This document shows, in pieces, positions 18,314-27,610 of a stretch of 64,000 bases of DNA. How positions within the stretch are numbered: the first letter of the stretch is position 1; each line of letters begins with the position of its first letter. The notes beneath the pieces were generated by a model. That model saw only the letters and a list, made by a program, of their open reading frames with translations, had not been told where the DNA came from and did not search any database. The stretch is from Bacillus sp. FJAT-29937 (GTDB lineage: Bacteria > Bacillota > Bacilli > Bacillales > Cytobacillaceae): assembly GCF_001509555.1 (NCBI RefSeq), contig NZ_LMAS01000005.1:9507-73506 (forward strand), given 5' to 3'. Made by a program: the position numbers and the translations under genes.

Positions 18314-19714
18314 ATGAAAAAACCATTTTTATCAGTAGCTTTAGCAACTACATTAGCCTTTGGTGCGGTTGGCGCCCCGGCTGTATTTGCGAAGCCGAAT
18401 GAAGTAGGACAAGCTCAGCCAGTTAACGTATTTGATCACAAAGTCATCGATAAGATTAATGCTGAAAATATTTATAAAAATATTGCACACTTGTCAAAAA
18501 CACCACGTGTGGCTGGTACTGAAGCTGAGGATCAAGCAGTGAAGTATATTAAAGCGCAATTCGAGTCATATGGATATGAGGTTGAATTACAGCCGTTTAC
18601 TTTTTATGGATATACACCTCCAAGTTCGATTGAACTGAACGTAAATGGCTATGATGGAGTGCTGAACCCAAGTTCCTTTACATACACAGTAAGCGGCAAT
18701 GTTTCCGGTGATCTTGTATATGCAGACTTAGGTAAGAAAGAGGAGCTTGCTAATAAAGATCTAACTGGAAAAATTGCTCTCATCAAACGCGGTGATATTC
18801 CTTTCGCTGAAAAAGTGTTAAATGCGGCTGAAAAGGGCGCTGCAGGGGTAATTATTTTTAACAATACGAGCGGTCCAGTAAACGGAACGCTTGGCGAAGC
18901 AAATGATAAATATGTTCCGGCAGTAGCTTTAACGCAAGCAGAGGGAGAGGCACTTCTTACTCAGCTAAATGCAGGAGCAGACTTGAAGACAAGCTTGAAA
19001 GTTGAGGGTGCCAGAGCGGGAGAAAGTCTTTCCCATAACGTAATCGCTACGAAAAAACCGACAAATAAACAAAAAGATACCGGTAAAGTTATTGTCGTTG
19101 GGGCTCACCACGATTCTGTTGCAGGTGCACCTGGAGCAAATGATGATGCCTCCGGAACGGCAACAACACTTGAGCTTGCACGTGTATTTAAAAACGTGCC
19201 GACAGACACAGAAATTAAATTTATTACATTTGGCGCGGAAGAGCTTGGATTAATTGGCTCAACCCACTTTGTTAACAATCTATCAGATGACGAAAAAGAA
19301 CGCACGATTGCTAACTTTAACCTTGATATGGTTGGAAGCAGGGATGCGGGAGATCTAGTCTTGCTTACTCTTGATGGGAAGCCAAACCTAGTGACTGAGC
19401 TTGCTCAAGCTTCAAGCAAAAGACTTAACGGAGAGCCAACTCCATATGGTCAAGGCGGACGCAGCGACCATGTTCCGTTTGCAGAAGCAGGAATCCCAGC
19501 AGCCTTATTTATTCACGACCCTGTTGAGCCTTGGTACCATACACCTGAAGATTCCATTGATAAAATCAGCAAAGAAAAGCTTCAGGATGTAGCTGAGATT
19601 GTGGGAGCGGCAGTTTATGACCTAGCTCGCTTCGACAACATGGGACCAAAGTCGAAAAAAGGTCCAAAAGTAAAAGCTGGTAAAGAACAGCGCCATGAGC
19701 AGAGTATAAAATAG
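18314..19714 (+). CDS. Secreted M28 family aminopeptidase (copy 2)
   Basis: A 466-aa paralog of the gene at 9645, with the same order: signal peptide ([20 protein letters not shown], cleavage near VFA-KP), PA domain (about 105-235), then the M28 zinc domain. Metal ligands are visible in [26 protein letters not shown] and YHTPED. The tail is strongly basic ([18 protein letters not shown]), unlike copy 1, which could hold it at the cell wall. AGGAGG precedes the ATG, and a terminator follows. It matches the B. subtilis YwaD aminopeptidase family. Confidence 0.88.
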   Translation: MKKPFLSVALATTLAFGAVGAPAVFAKPNEVGQAQPVNVFDHKVIDKINAENIYKNIAHLSKTPRVAGTEAEDQAVKYIKAQFESYGYEVELQPFTFYGYTPPSSIELNVNGYDGVLNPSSFTYTVSGNVSGDLVYADLGKKEELANKDLTGKIALIKRGDIPFAEKVLNAAEKGAAGVIIFNNTSGPVNGTLGEANDKYVPAVALTQAEGEALLTQLNAGADLKTSLKVEGARAGESLSHNVIATKKPTNKQKDTGKVIVVGAHHDSVAGAPGANDDASGTATTLELARVFKNVPTDTEIKFITFGAEELGLIGSTHFVNNLSDDEKERTIANFNLDMVGSRDAGDLVLLTLDGKPNLVTELAQASSKRLNGEPTPYGQGGRSDHVPFAEAGIPAALFIHDPVEPWYHTPEDSIDKISKEKLQDVAEIVGAAVYDLARFDNMGPKSKKGPKVKAGKEQRHEQSIK

Positions 19715-19727
19715 TATGAAATAATGA

Positions 19728-19762
19728 AGTCAGTTCTCGATCAGGAGGACTGGCTTTTTTTC
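19728..19762 (+). terminator. Terminator
   Basis: An 11-bp stem with one G-U pair (19728-19738 with 19745-19755), then seven T residues. Confidence 0.85.
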
Positions 19763-19847
19763 GCTAGATTCAAATAAAATGATTTTATAAAGATTTCCAT
19801 GTTAAAATAGGTCTAATATGTGAAGGTGAAGGAAGAAGGAAATCATT

Positions 19848-20792
19848 TTGAAAAATATTCAAACCTATCTTTTGCTCATTGGGATTATGATGGCTTGGGG
19901 ATTTAATGTGCCAGTTGTCAAGATACTTGTAGGTTACTTTCCGCCAGTAACCATTACTTCTTTACGAATTTTTACGGCGGGAATTTCAGTCTTTCTCATT
20001 ATGGCTTTCATACGGAAAATTCGAAAGCCTAGTAAGGAAGAATGGAAGTTTATTATTTTTGGCAGTTTGTTCAACGTGGTTGGCCATCATTTCTTCTTAT
20101 CGGTAGGTCTTACGAATACAACAGCTACAAATGGGGCGCTCATTTTAGGAACGGGGCCATTATTAACAGCCATTCTTTCGTCAGTTATCCTGCGTAACCG
20201 GGCAACATGGATTCAAATTCTAGGATTCCTATTTGGAAGCGCAGGGGTTTCCTTTATCGTCTTATCCGGTGAAGGAGGGCTATCAGGTTTATCGATAGGC
20301 GACTTACATATATTCTTTTCGATTCTTTCACAAGCCCTTAGCTTTATTCTTATTAGCAAGGCAGCGAAATCAATGGATCCGCGACTGTTGACCGGATATA
20401 TGCTGGTCATGGGAAGTGTTCTTTTATTTTTCATTAGTTTGTGGCAGGAGCCAAAAGGGGTGGAAGGGTTATTCGGAGCTCCAGGCCTTCTATGGATTGC
20501 CTTCTTTTCATCGGCCTTGCTTTCAACAGCCTTGGGGCATATGTTTTATAATGCAGCTATTAAAAAAATCGGACCCGCGGAAGCATCCATTTTTATTAAT
20601 TTTAGCACGTTCTTCTCGTTAGTAGGTTCGGCTGTTCTTCTGGGCGAAATCATCACCTCCATCCATTTATTAGGTTTGCTATTCATTGTTTCCGGTGTTG
20701 TTCTTGGATCCGGCGCATTGGAGGAATTGCTGCGGCAAAGGAAAAAAAGGGAAATGGGGCAGACTCCAAAAGCAAAAAAGGGATTCCTCTAA
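19848..20792 (+). CDS. EamA/DMT family transporter
   Basis: A 314-aa membrane protein with ten predicted helices arranged as two EamA repeats (about residues 8-140 and 150-290). Family marks are MAWGFNVPVVK at the start and GPAEASIFINF in the second repeat. Members export or import amino acids, nucleosides or other metabolites; the substrate is not deducible. The TTG start has GAAGGAA about 9 nt upstream. The stop codon is embedded in the stem of the shared terminator. Confidence 0.82.
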   Translation: MKNIQTYLLLIGIMMAWGFNVPVVKILVGYFPPVTITSLRIFTAGISVFLIMAFIRKIRKPSKEEWKFIIFGSLFNVVGHHFFLSVGLTNTTATNGALILGTGPLLTAILSSVILRNRATWIQILGFLFGSAGVSFIVLSGEGGLSGLSIGDLHIFFSILSQALSFILISKAAKSMDPRLLTGYMLVMGSVLLFFISLWQEPKGVEGLFGAPGLLWIAFFSSALLSTALGHMFYNAAIKKIGPAEASIFINFSTFFSLVGSAVLLGEIITSIHLLGLLFIVSGVVLGSGALEELLRQRKKREMGQTPKAKKGFL

Positions 20793-20815
20793 GAAGGAGG
20801 AAATCCCTTTTGCTG
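20777..20815. terminator. Bidirectional terminator overlapping the eamA stop
   Basis: A 13-bp stem with one bulge (20777-20789 with 20797-20810) between convergent genes; A-rich and T-rich flanks on both sides. Confidence 0.8.
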
Positions 20816-20817
20816 TT

Positions 20818-21780
20818 TCAATAACCTTTATGATAATCCACTAAATTAATTGGCAGCTTCTCGTCTTTTACATAGCTTTTTAAATTTGGGATGAATATAT
20901 CCTTAATGACCCGCTTATCATAATGCTCGGTCGACCCTGCTGTATGTGGTGTGATGATTACATTTTCCATTTCCCATAATGGACTGTCCTCACTAAGAGG
21001 TTCTTTCTCAAATACATCCAAGCCTGCACCAGCGATTTTTCCTTCCGTTAGAGCCTGGATAAGCTCTGATTCCACGACAATATCACCTCGGCCAATATTT
21101 AAGAAGAAGGACGAAGCCTTCATGAGGTCAAATTGGTCTTTTCCAAATAAATGCTTTGTTTCCTCTGTTAGTGGAAGCGTCACAACTACATAGTCACATG
21201 AGGGTAATACCTCATTTATCTGATTAAGCGAATACATCGTATCCACATATTCTTCAGGCTGACCTGAGCGGCGAAACCCTAAAACATTCATGCCAAATGC
21301 CTTGGCAATTTTCGCTGTTTCCTTGCCGATAGCCCCTACCCCAAATAGACCCAATGTTTTGCCATGCAGTTCAAGCTTTAGCCCTGAATGATGCCAAGTC
21401 TTTGTTTGCTGATTTTTCACATATGTATGTATTTTTCTAGTAAGCCCGAGCATGAGTGCAAAGATGGTCTCGGAAATAGGAAAGGAATGAACCCCGTTGG
21501 CCGATGTTAACTGGATTTGGTGATTATTGAATTCTTTCAATGGCATGCTGTTTATACCTGCTGACCATGATTGAACCCAGCGCAGCTTAGAATCATGGGC
21601 TAGCACATGTTCAGTTAAATCCTTCTTCCAGCCTGCAATGATTTCCGTTTCATGTAAATGATCTTGCCAAACGGCCTTATCCTTTCCAACAATAAGCTCC
21701 CAATCGGGTATAATTTCTTTGATAGCTTCGATTAAATCCTCACTAATATTTTGGGTAACAATTAGCTTTCGTTTCTCCAC
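20818..21780 (-). CDS. D-2-hydroxyacid dehydrogenase
   Basis: A 320-aa NAD(P)-dependent 2-hydroxyacid dehydrogenase. The Rossmann motif is GLFGVGAIGKETAKIA (about 144-159), the catalytic Arg lies in NIGRGDIV (about 235), Glu in GLDVFEKEPL (about 263) and His in ITPHTAGST (about 282). The N-terminal catalytic domain has the family's ANGVHSFPISE region. This branch includes putative glyoxylate/hydroxypyruvate and keto-acid reductases; the substrate is open. It is transcribed alone on the minus strand. Confidence 0.85.
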   Translation of the reverse strand: MEKRKLIVTQNISEDLIEAIKEIIPDWELIVGKDKAVWQDHLHETEIIAGWKKDLTEHVLAHDSKLRWVQSWSAGINSMPLKEFNNHQIQLTSANGVHSFPISETIFALMLGLTRKIHTYVKNQQTKTWHHSGLKLELHGKTLGLFGVGAIGKETAKIAKAFGMNVLGFRRSGQPEEYVDTMYSLNQINEVLPSCDYVVVTLPLTEETKHLFGKDQFDLMKASSFFLNIGRGDIVVESELIQALTEGKIAGAGLDVFEKEPLSEDSPLWEMENVIITPHTAGSTEHYDKRVIKDIFIPNLKSYVKDEKLPINLVDYHKGY

Positions 21781-21873
21781 AAAGACTCCCCCTCATTCAT
21801 GATATGTATATCATAGCAAAAAAAGGAAGGGGCAATAAGGAAAAATAGTTCCGTGATTAGCTGAGGAAACCCT

Positions 21874-22057
21874 TTGCGGACATGAAATCCGTTATTTTCA
21901 TTTAATGACCCGAATTGATAAGCTAAGCGGACACAGCGTACGTTATTTACTGAAAAACGACAGAAATAGCTGCTTTTTTCCGAAATAGAGGAACCTCTGT
22001 CCGAAAAAATAAAAAACCCTCTATTTTCCTGCAAATAAGGGAACTGGTGTCCGCCAA
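21874..22057. repeat. Dispersed repeat, copy 1
   Basis: About 185 bp in the gap between two minus-strand genes, built from GCGGAC/TCCGTTATTT blocks: ATCCGTTATTTT, TTAATGACCC, AAGCGGAC, GTACGTTATT, GGAACCT.TGTCCG and GGAACTG.TGTCCGC. The same ordered blocks recur at 41029-41208 in the same orientation. It has several short inverted repeats and no credible ORF. Confidence 0.75.
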
Positions 22058-22090
22058 GCTTCATACAAGCTTCAGATAGGTAAAACCTAA

Positions 22091-22954
22091 TCAATGCACC
22101 CCATCCACAAAACGCCCATAATCCGGGATGGCGATCTTATCAAATTCACGTACTAGCTTTGGTAAATTTTCTGTTAATACATCCCCTGAAATCGGTACTC
22201 CATGGCCTGTAACTGCATAGGCAGGCTGAAGGGCGAAAAGTTTTTCAACAGACTCCCGTGATGACTCCCAGTCAGGAGTTAAGTATCTCGGCGGCCCGCT
22301 TATTTCAAATTCCTGTGTTAGAACCTTATATAGAGATTCTTGCTTAACCGTAACGAAGGCATCGCCAGCAATAAGGGCACGGTCACTTTCTCTAAATAAG
22401 GAAACATGACCAGGTGAATGTCCGGGTGTATGAACCCATTTCCAGCCCTGCATTTCAGGAACACTCCCATCCTCGGGAAGGGGGTGAACATATCCAGTTA
22501 TATCGATTGCCTCATTTGGGAAAAAAGGAGAGATTTTCGAAATCATTCCGCCTTCAACAGTTGAATCGGGTTCTACATAATTTTTCTTCCCGGTTAAGTA
22601 AGGAAGCTCTAATGTATGGGCATAGACAGGGACTTGCCAGTGATTAATTAAATCAATAATGGCTCCAACATGATCGAAGTGCCCATGTGTTAAAATAATG
22701 GATTTAGGTTTTGCCTCCTCACCATAGAGTTCTTCAGCAGCATCGATAATTTTTCTGGCCGATTGGGGCATACCTGCATCAACCAAAACCCAATCTCCGG
22801 GGGTGTCAGAAAGAGTGACAAAAGCAATATTAACGATTTGAACGGTAAAGCATTGAACACCTGAAGCAACATGTTGAAACATGCCGCTTGCCACAGAGGT
22901 CATCGGCATCATGCGTTCAGTTGAAGAACTGCCTTCCAAATGAATTTCTTCCAA
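22091..22954 (-). CDS. MBL-fold metallo-hydrolase
   Basis: A 287-aa metallo-beta-lactamase-fold hydrolase of the glyoxalase II/YflN-like group. The metal motif is LTHGHFDHVG (His90, His92, Asp94, His95), followed by HTPGHSPGHVS (about 165) and AGDAFV (about 185), with a final VTGHG (about 250). The TTG start at 22954 has AGAGGAGG 6 nt upstream. Substrates in this family include thioesters, lactones and other esters; none is assignable. Its 3' side borders the dispersed repeat. Confidence 0.82.
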   Translation of the reverse strand: MEEIHLEGSSSTERMMPMTSVASGMFQHVASGVQCFTVQIVNIAFVTLSDTPGDWVLVDAGMPQSARKIIDAAEELYGEEAKPKSIILTHGHFDHVGAIIDLINHWQVPVYAHTLELPYLTGKKNYVEPDSTVEGGMISKISPFFPNEAIDITGYVHPLPEDGSVPEMQGWKWVHTPGHSPGHVSLFRESDRALIAGDAFVTVKQESLYKVLTQEFEISGPPRYLTPDWESSRESVEKLFALQPAYAVTGHGVPISGDVLTENLPKLVREFDKIAIPDYGRFVDGVH

Positions 22955-23029
22955 GGGAACTCCTCCTCTTTTACAATTTGTTATGAGTTTCCCCTTGTTT
23001 GAAGATGGGTATGCGAAAAGAATGTATTA

Positions 23030-23061
23030 AAAAACAAAGAGCCCTTCAAGGAGTGGGCTCT
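23030..23061 (-). terminator. Terminator of the terD-terB fusion gene
   Basis: Read on the minus strand: 7-bp stem (23061-23055 with 23044-23038) followed by a T-rich tail. Confidence 0.75.
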
Positions 23062-23072
23062 TCCAAACACAA

Positions 23073-24557
23073 TTATGATAAAAATTCTTGGGGATTTAAC
23101 CCTAATTCCATACAGATTTCTGAAACAATCTGCTTTTCGCTAGGATCGAAATGACCGTCTGCATAGCCAAGTGCGATACAATAACGAGCAACAAGGCGAG
23201 CAATTTCAGGCTTCGATCTGACACGTCCTAAAGCTCTGAATGCCTCCGCACGACCGATAATGGAATCACGTTCAATTTTTTGGACAAAGTAATTAAATTG
23301 CTGCATCACTTTATTTGTATCAAAAACGCGTAATTCTTCGCTTTGATTGACAAATTCCATCATTTTTTGCCGCTCGGCTTGGTCTAGTCTGCCATCTGCT
23401 AATGATACGAGTGCACAAGCGGCAACAACAGCATCTAGGACATCCTGGCTTTTATAGCGGGCGAATAATTCCTGAGCCTTTCTTTTTTGCTGATTGGCCC
23501 ATTGTGAATAATCGGTTTGATTAGGAGACCAGACGTTTCGGCAGCTGTTGCATGTAAATTTAAGCTGGTTTTTGCCAATGAATCCTCCCAATAAACCGAT
23601 CGGACCAAGGATTAACCCGCCAATTGCCGCTTTTCCGAGGCCAAAGCCTTTTTCACCTGTCCGTACATTCGAGGAACCGCAGCGGGTACAATTGATATTG
23701 TCTCCGCCATAAGATTGCTGAGAGGAATATCCTTGACCGTATGTAGGCTGATTGTAGCTTGCCTGCTGTCCATAGGCTTGCTGATTGAAAGGCTGACTCT
23801 GCTGCATCGTTTGATTATACGCTGGTTGATTATAAGAAGGACTGTAAGTATTTGTTTGACCGAAAGCTGGCTGATTATAGCCTGACTGTTGCTGGCCAGA
23901 AAATGGCTGCGCTTGCTGGGAGCTGCCGTAGGGTTGGTTGATAGGCTGAGATTGATAAGCGGGTTGTGCAGGAGCAGGCTCATCATCTACATGAACGCCA
24001 AAATTTCTGCATAGTGCCGCTAATCCGCCTTGAAAGCCGCTCGCAATGGCATTAAATTTCCACTCACCGTTATGGCGATACAATTCTGCTGCCACAATGG
24101 CCGTTTCCACTGTAAAATCACGTCCCAGGTCGAAACGAAGTAATTCCTCATTTGTCCTCGCGTTAAAAATCCGCACATAGGCATTAGAAACTTGTCCGAA
24201 GTTTTGCTGTTTGATTTGTGCATCATGGATGGTGATAGTGAAAGCAATCCGGTGAATAGAAGGAGGAACTTTATTTAATTCGATTGAAATTTGCTCATCA
24301 TCACTGGCGCCAGCTCCGGTACGATTATCGCCGCTGTATATAACCGAATCATTTCCGCCTCTAGGATTATTATAGAATACAAAATCCAAATCACTTTGTA
24401 CCTTGCCAGTAGGACCAACCAAGAAAGCTGAGGCATCTAAATCATATTGTGAATGGCTATGGCTAACATCCCAGCCCAAACCTGCCACAACAACCTCAAG
24501 ACCCGGATGAGCCTTTGTTAAATCGACTTTCTGTCCTTTTCGTAACGTAACACCCAC
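23073..24557 (-). CDS. TerD - zinc ribbon - TerB fusion protein
   Basis: A 494-aa multidomain stress protein. Residues 1-190 are a TerD domain (MGVTLRKGQKVDLTK start, YDLDASAFL, and the acidic GDNRTGAGASDDEQI Ca2+-type site). Residues 195-290 are a low-complexity linker rich in Gln, Pro, Tyr and Asn (YNQPxxGQ-like repeats). Then come a CxxC...CxxC zinc ribbon (CTRCGSSN, CNSCRNVW) enclosing a Gly-rich hydrophobic hairpin, and a C-terminal TerB domain (ALVSLADGRLDQAE, ALGYADGHFDPSE). GTG 24557 has GGAGTGG 8 nt upstream; the longer frame to 24653 adds a non-TerD leader. TerD and TerB are normally separate partners. Confidence 0.85.
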   Translation of the reverse strand: MGVTLRKGQKVDLTKAHPGLEVVVAGLGWDVSHSHSQYDLDASAFLVGPTGKVQSDLDFVFYNNPRGGNDSVIYSGDNRTGAGASDDEQISIELNKVPPSIHRIAFTITIHDAQIKQQNFGQVSNAYVRIFNARTNEELLRFDLGRDFTVETAIVAAELYRHNGEWKFNAIASGFQGGLAALCRNFGVHVDDEPAPAQPAYQSQPINQPYGSSQQAQPFSGQQQSGYNQPAFGQTNTYSPSYNQPAYNQTMQQSQPFNQQAYGQQASYNQPTYGQGYSSQQSYGGDNINCTRCGSSNVRTGEKGFGLGKAAIGGLILGPIGLLGGFIGKNQLKFTCNSCRNVWSPNQTDYSQWANQQKRKAQELFARYKSQDVLDAVVAACALVSLADGRLDQAERQKMMEFVNQSEELRVFDTNKVMQQFNYFVQKIERDSIIGRAEAFRALGRVRSKPEIARLVARYCIALGYADGHFDPSEKQIVSEICMELGLNPQEFLS

Positions 24558-24670
24558 TTTAAAAACCACTCCAATCCCTATAGATTCATATAATAAAGTA
24601 ACTTTTCTCTGAATTTTAATTTCAACTATAATTATAATGCAAAATGGAATCAAAAGGAAAATGAAAGCCT

Positions 24671-24706
24671 AAAAAAAATGGCCAGCCTCTTTATAGAGAC
24701 TGACCA
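24671..24706 (-). terminator. Terminator
   Basis: On the minus strand, a 12-bp stem with G-U pairs (24706-24695 with 24690-24679) runs into eight T residues. Confidence 0.85.
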
Positions 24707-24714
24707 CTCCCTTT

Positions 24715-25155
24715 TTACCAAAGGGGAGGTTTTACTACCATAAGCCAGAGCATGACCATTAATAGGATTAAATAAAGCCAAGTTGATTTTAAAAGCTTTT
24801 GGACAAGCAGCTGTTGATCTTGTTCAGGCTCATGAAATTTTCGAAAAATAGGGGTGAATGCCCTGGCAAGAAAAAACACAGAACCAAACATGACAGCCAA
24901 CGTGGCAATAATCCACGGTGTTTTCCACGTCCAATGCCCCATAGCAATAAGCAGTGCACCGCTCCCGACAAGTAGATGTCCGGCGTGCTTCACAAGCCGG
25001 ACAGAGAGACGGAAAATATCCAAGTAGGCAAGCTGGACTTCATGTTCTGCCGCCCGCAATTTTTTCGCAATCGGAATTAATACGAAAAAGGGACCGATGG
25101 ATAGAACAGCACTGCCCACATGGATGTATAGGATGAAGCGATAAAGTGTATCCAT
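24715..25155 (-). CDS. Four-helix integral membrane protein
   Basis: A 146-aa protein with hydrophobic helices at about residues 10-30, 55-75, 80-100 and 125-142. Residues HVGSAVLSIGPFF in helix 1 and a GHLLVGSGALL segment resemble DUF2269-type membrane proteins, but I cannot assign the family firmly. The start lies 9 nt after the ASCH gene stop, so the two are probably cotranscribed. No clear ribosome site precedes it, suggesting coupling or weak translation. Confidence 0.6.
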   Translation of the reverse strand: MDTLYRFILYIHVGSAVLSIGPFFVLIPIAKKLRAAEHEVQLAYLDIFRLSVRLVKHAGHLLVGSGALLIAMGHWTWKTPWIIATLAVMFGSVFFLARAFTPIFRKFHEPEQDQQLLVQKLLKSTWLYLILLMVMLWLMVVKPPLW

Positions 25156-25164
25156 GAAAAATGA

Positions 25165-25515
25165 TTATTCCGAGACTGGACGGAACTCATGCACCCATAC
25201 TCTCATTTGCGGCAGCCATGGCATGCCAGGGTGATAGGATAGAATGGATTGCTTATAATCTTCAACCGTTTCATAGCCTTCTTGCTTGGCGTGCTCATCA
25301 GTTAATTCACCTAAAGATTGTGAATATACTTTTTCAATGACAAATTGATGACCTTGAAGATCCATAATCTCACCAACGTCTGCATAGCGTCCGTTGCGGC
25401 GTGTGGCCGTTTTCTTACCTGCTAACACCAATTCAATGTCTGCTGGCAAAGTGATCAGTCGCTCAATTGTACACGTTTTTGGCGGCAGTGCTTGATTTTC
25501 ATTTTCGTTTGTCAT
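25165..25515 (-). CDS. ASCH domain protein
   Basis: A 116-aa ASCH-fold protein, a beta-barrel related to PUA domains and thought to bind RNA or nucleotides. Visible signs are VLAGKKTATRRNGRY (basic substrate loop), VGEIMDLQG, and a C-terminal MRVWVHEF strand. ATG 25515 has GGAGG 8 nt upstream; the in-frame ATG at 25557 does not. It follows glnS by about 50 nt on the same strand without a clear terminator, so glnS-ASCH-membrane protein may be one unit. Confidence 0.75.
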   Translation of the reverse strand: MTNENENQALPPKTCTIERLITLPADIELVLAGKKTATRRNGRYADVGEIMDLQGHQFVIEKVYSQSLGELTDEHAKQEGYETVEDYKQSILSYHPGMPWLPQMRVWVHEFRPVSE

Positions 25516-25563
25516 AATAATTTCCTCCCTTTGATGTGTTAAGGCTGCAAATGGCAAAGTTCA

Positions 25564-27228
25564 TTATAGCTTAAAAGAGCTTTTTAGCGAAACGATGCGG
25601 TTAAATACGTGTTTCTCAGCCGTTGAATGCTTTGGATCCACGTTAAAATAGCCATGACGGAAAAATTGGAATTTGTCCTGACCTTTAACATCTTTCATAT
25701 TCGGTTCAATAAAGCCTTGAACGATTTCAAGTGAATTTGGATTTACAAAATCCAAAAACGTCTTTTCAGAATCGTCCATTGCTTCAGCTTCTAATTCAGA
25801 ATCAAGAATGAGCGGCTCATAAAGACGAAATTCAGCTGGAATCGCATGCTTCGCATCAACCCAGTGAAGTGTACCTTTTACTTTACGTCCTGTAAAGCCT
25901 GTCCCGCTTTTTGTTTCAGGATCGTATGTACAGTGAATTTCAATCACCTTGCCGTTTTCATCTTTAATTACATCATTACATTTAATGAAATATGCGTGCT
26001 TAAGACGAACTTCATTACCTGGGAAGAGGCGGAAATATTTGCTTGGCGGGTCTTCCATGAAGTCATCCTGTTCAATATAAATTTCGCGGGAGAATGGAAT
26101 TTGCCGTATGCCCATTTCTTCATTTTCTGGGTTGATTTCCGCATCAAGCATTTCGACTTGATCTTCCGGATAGTTTGTAATTACGACTTTAAGCGGGTTC
26201 AGTACACCCATTGTTCGCGGTGCAGTCAGCTTTAAGTCTTCTCTGACAAAATACTCAAGCATAGCCTCATCTACAGCTCCGGATCCTTTAGAAATACCAG
26301 TTGCTTTAACAAACTCGCGGATGGCGCCTGGAGTAAAGCCTTTTCTTCTTAATCCAGAAATTGTTGGCATGCGCGGGTCGTCCCAGCCATCGACAAAGCC
26401 TTCGTCAACAAGCTGCTTCAGCTTTCTCTTACTCATGACTGTATTCGTAATGTTCAGCCGGCCGAATTCAATTTGCTGCGGCTTGCTTTCCATTTCGCAT
26501 TCTTCAATCACCCAATTATATAGCGGACGCTGATCCTCAAATTCAGTCGTACAAATGGAATGAGTGACATCTTCAATTGCATCTTCTAATGGATGGGCAA
26601 AAGAGTACATCGGGTAAATACACCATTTATCGCCTGTATTATGGTGGGAAGCATGTGAGATACGATAGATGACAGGATCGCGCATATTAATATTCGGTGA
26701 GGCCATATCAATTTTTGCGCGTAACACTTTGCTGCCATTTTCGAATTCGCCGTTACGCATCCGTTCGAATAAATCTAAATTTTCCTCTACTGAGCGATTG
26801 CGGTAAGGACTTTCTTTACCAGGCTCAGTCAGTGTCCCGCGGTATTCACGGATTTCTTCTTGGGATAGATCGTCAACATAGGCCTTTCCTCTTTTAATAA
26901 GAAGAACGGCACGATCATACATTTCCTCAAAATAGTCGGAAGCAAAGCGGAGATCATCCCACTCATAGCCGAGCCATGCTACATCGTTCTTAATCGAATC
27001 AACATATTCCTGATCTTCCTTTAATGGGTTCGTATCATCAAATCGTAAATGTGTCTTTCCGTTAAAATCATCGGCAAGACCAAAGTTAATGACGATGGAT
27101 TTCGCATGACCGATATGAAGATACCCGTTCGGTTCGGGAGGAAAACGAGTAATGATTTCTTTGTGCTTTCCTGATTCCAAATCCTCGATAATGATATTTT
27201 TAATAAAGTTTGACGAATTTTGTTCCAA
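25564..27228 (-). CDS. glnS: Glutaminyl-tRNA synthetase
   Basis: A 554-aa class I aminoacyl-tRNA synthetase charging tRNA-Gln. It has [16 protein letters not shown] with the HIGH motif (38-41), FDDTNP, and VMSKRKL as the KMSKS loop (about 267-271), followed by the beta-barrel anticodon domains to about residue 550. It has no C-terminal YqeY extension. The TTG start has only a weak AAAGG upstream, and no T-box leader was recognised. Many Bacillus, including B. subtilis, make Gln-tRNA through GatCAB instead, so its presence is notable. Confidence 0.92.
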   Translation of the reverse strand: MEQNSSNFIKNIIIEDLESGKHKEIITRFPPEPNGYLHIGHAKSIVINFGLADDFNGKTHLRFDDTNPLKEDQEYVDSIKNDVAWLGYEWDDLRFASDYFEEMYDRAVLLIKRGKAYVDDLSQEEIREYRGTLTEPGKESPYRNRSVEENLDLFERMRNGEFENGSKVLRAKIDMASPNINMRDPVIYRISHASHHNTGDKWCIYPMYSFAHPLEDAIEDVTHSICTTEFEDQRPLYNWVIEECEMESKPQQIEFGRLNITNTVMSKRKLKQLVDEGFVDGWDDPRMPTISGLRRKGFTPGAIREFVKATGISKGSGAVDEAMLEYFVREDLKLTAPRTMGVLNPLKVVITNYPEDQVEMLDAEINPENEEMGIRQIPFSREIYIEQDDFMEDPPSKYFRLFPGNEVRLKHAYFIKCNDVIKDENGKVIEIHCTYDPETKSGTGFTGRKVKGTLHWVDAKHAIPAEFRLYEPLILDSELEAEAMDDSEKTFLDFVNPNSLEIVQGFIEPNMKDVKGQDKFQFFRHGYFNVDPKHSTAEKHVFNRIVSLKSSFKL

Positions 27229-27610
27229 ACCGGTATCAGCCTTTCTATATGTAGGTAGTTAATTCTTATTTTACTGTTATTAACCAAGTAAATCAATCGA
27301 AGGGAATAACCAAATCATCTATGATGAATTAGACCTGCCAAATTGTAATCATATTGAATTTTGCTTAGAATGAAAAGAAAAGCGCCATGAAATTGTTTGT
27401 AAAATAGGAAATTAGGGTAATAAAGTAGGAAACAGGCATTAGGACTTTTGCCTATTATTAAATTTGTTACAGAAGACTACAATTATGTAATCAAAATTGA
27501 AAATTTGCCATAAAAATATTTTGTTAGAATAAAAGAATAGGAAAAAAAGCAAATAAAGCTGCTTAGGCTTGTTTTGATATTTTGTGAAAATACTCTGCGG
27601 GGGTAGCATG
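27229..27610. other. Divergent intergenic region
   Basis: About 380 bp, very AT-rich, between divergent glnS and the TPR-GTPase gene. It must hold promoters for both, but I see no convincing -35/-10 pair, T-box or inverted repeat. Confidence 0.4.

Noticed and set aside
23612..23986. 124-aa minus-strand ORF inside the TerD-TerB gene
   Set aside because: It is an alternate frame of the repetitive Gln/Pro/Tyr linker; the main frame has intact domains on both sides.
27229..27610. T-box leader for glnS
   Set aside because: The minus-strand leader lacks the T-box core sequence and any terminator/antiterminator pair.
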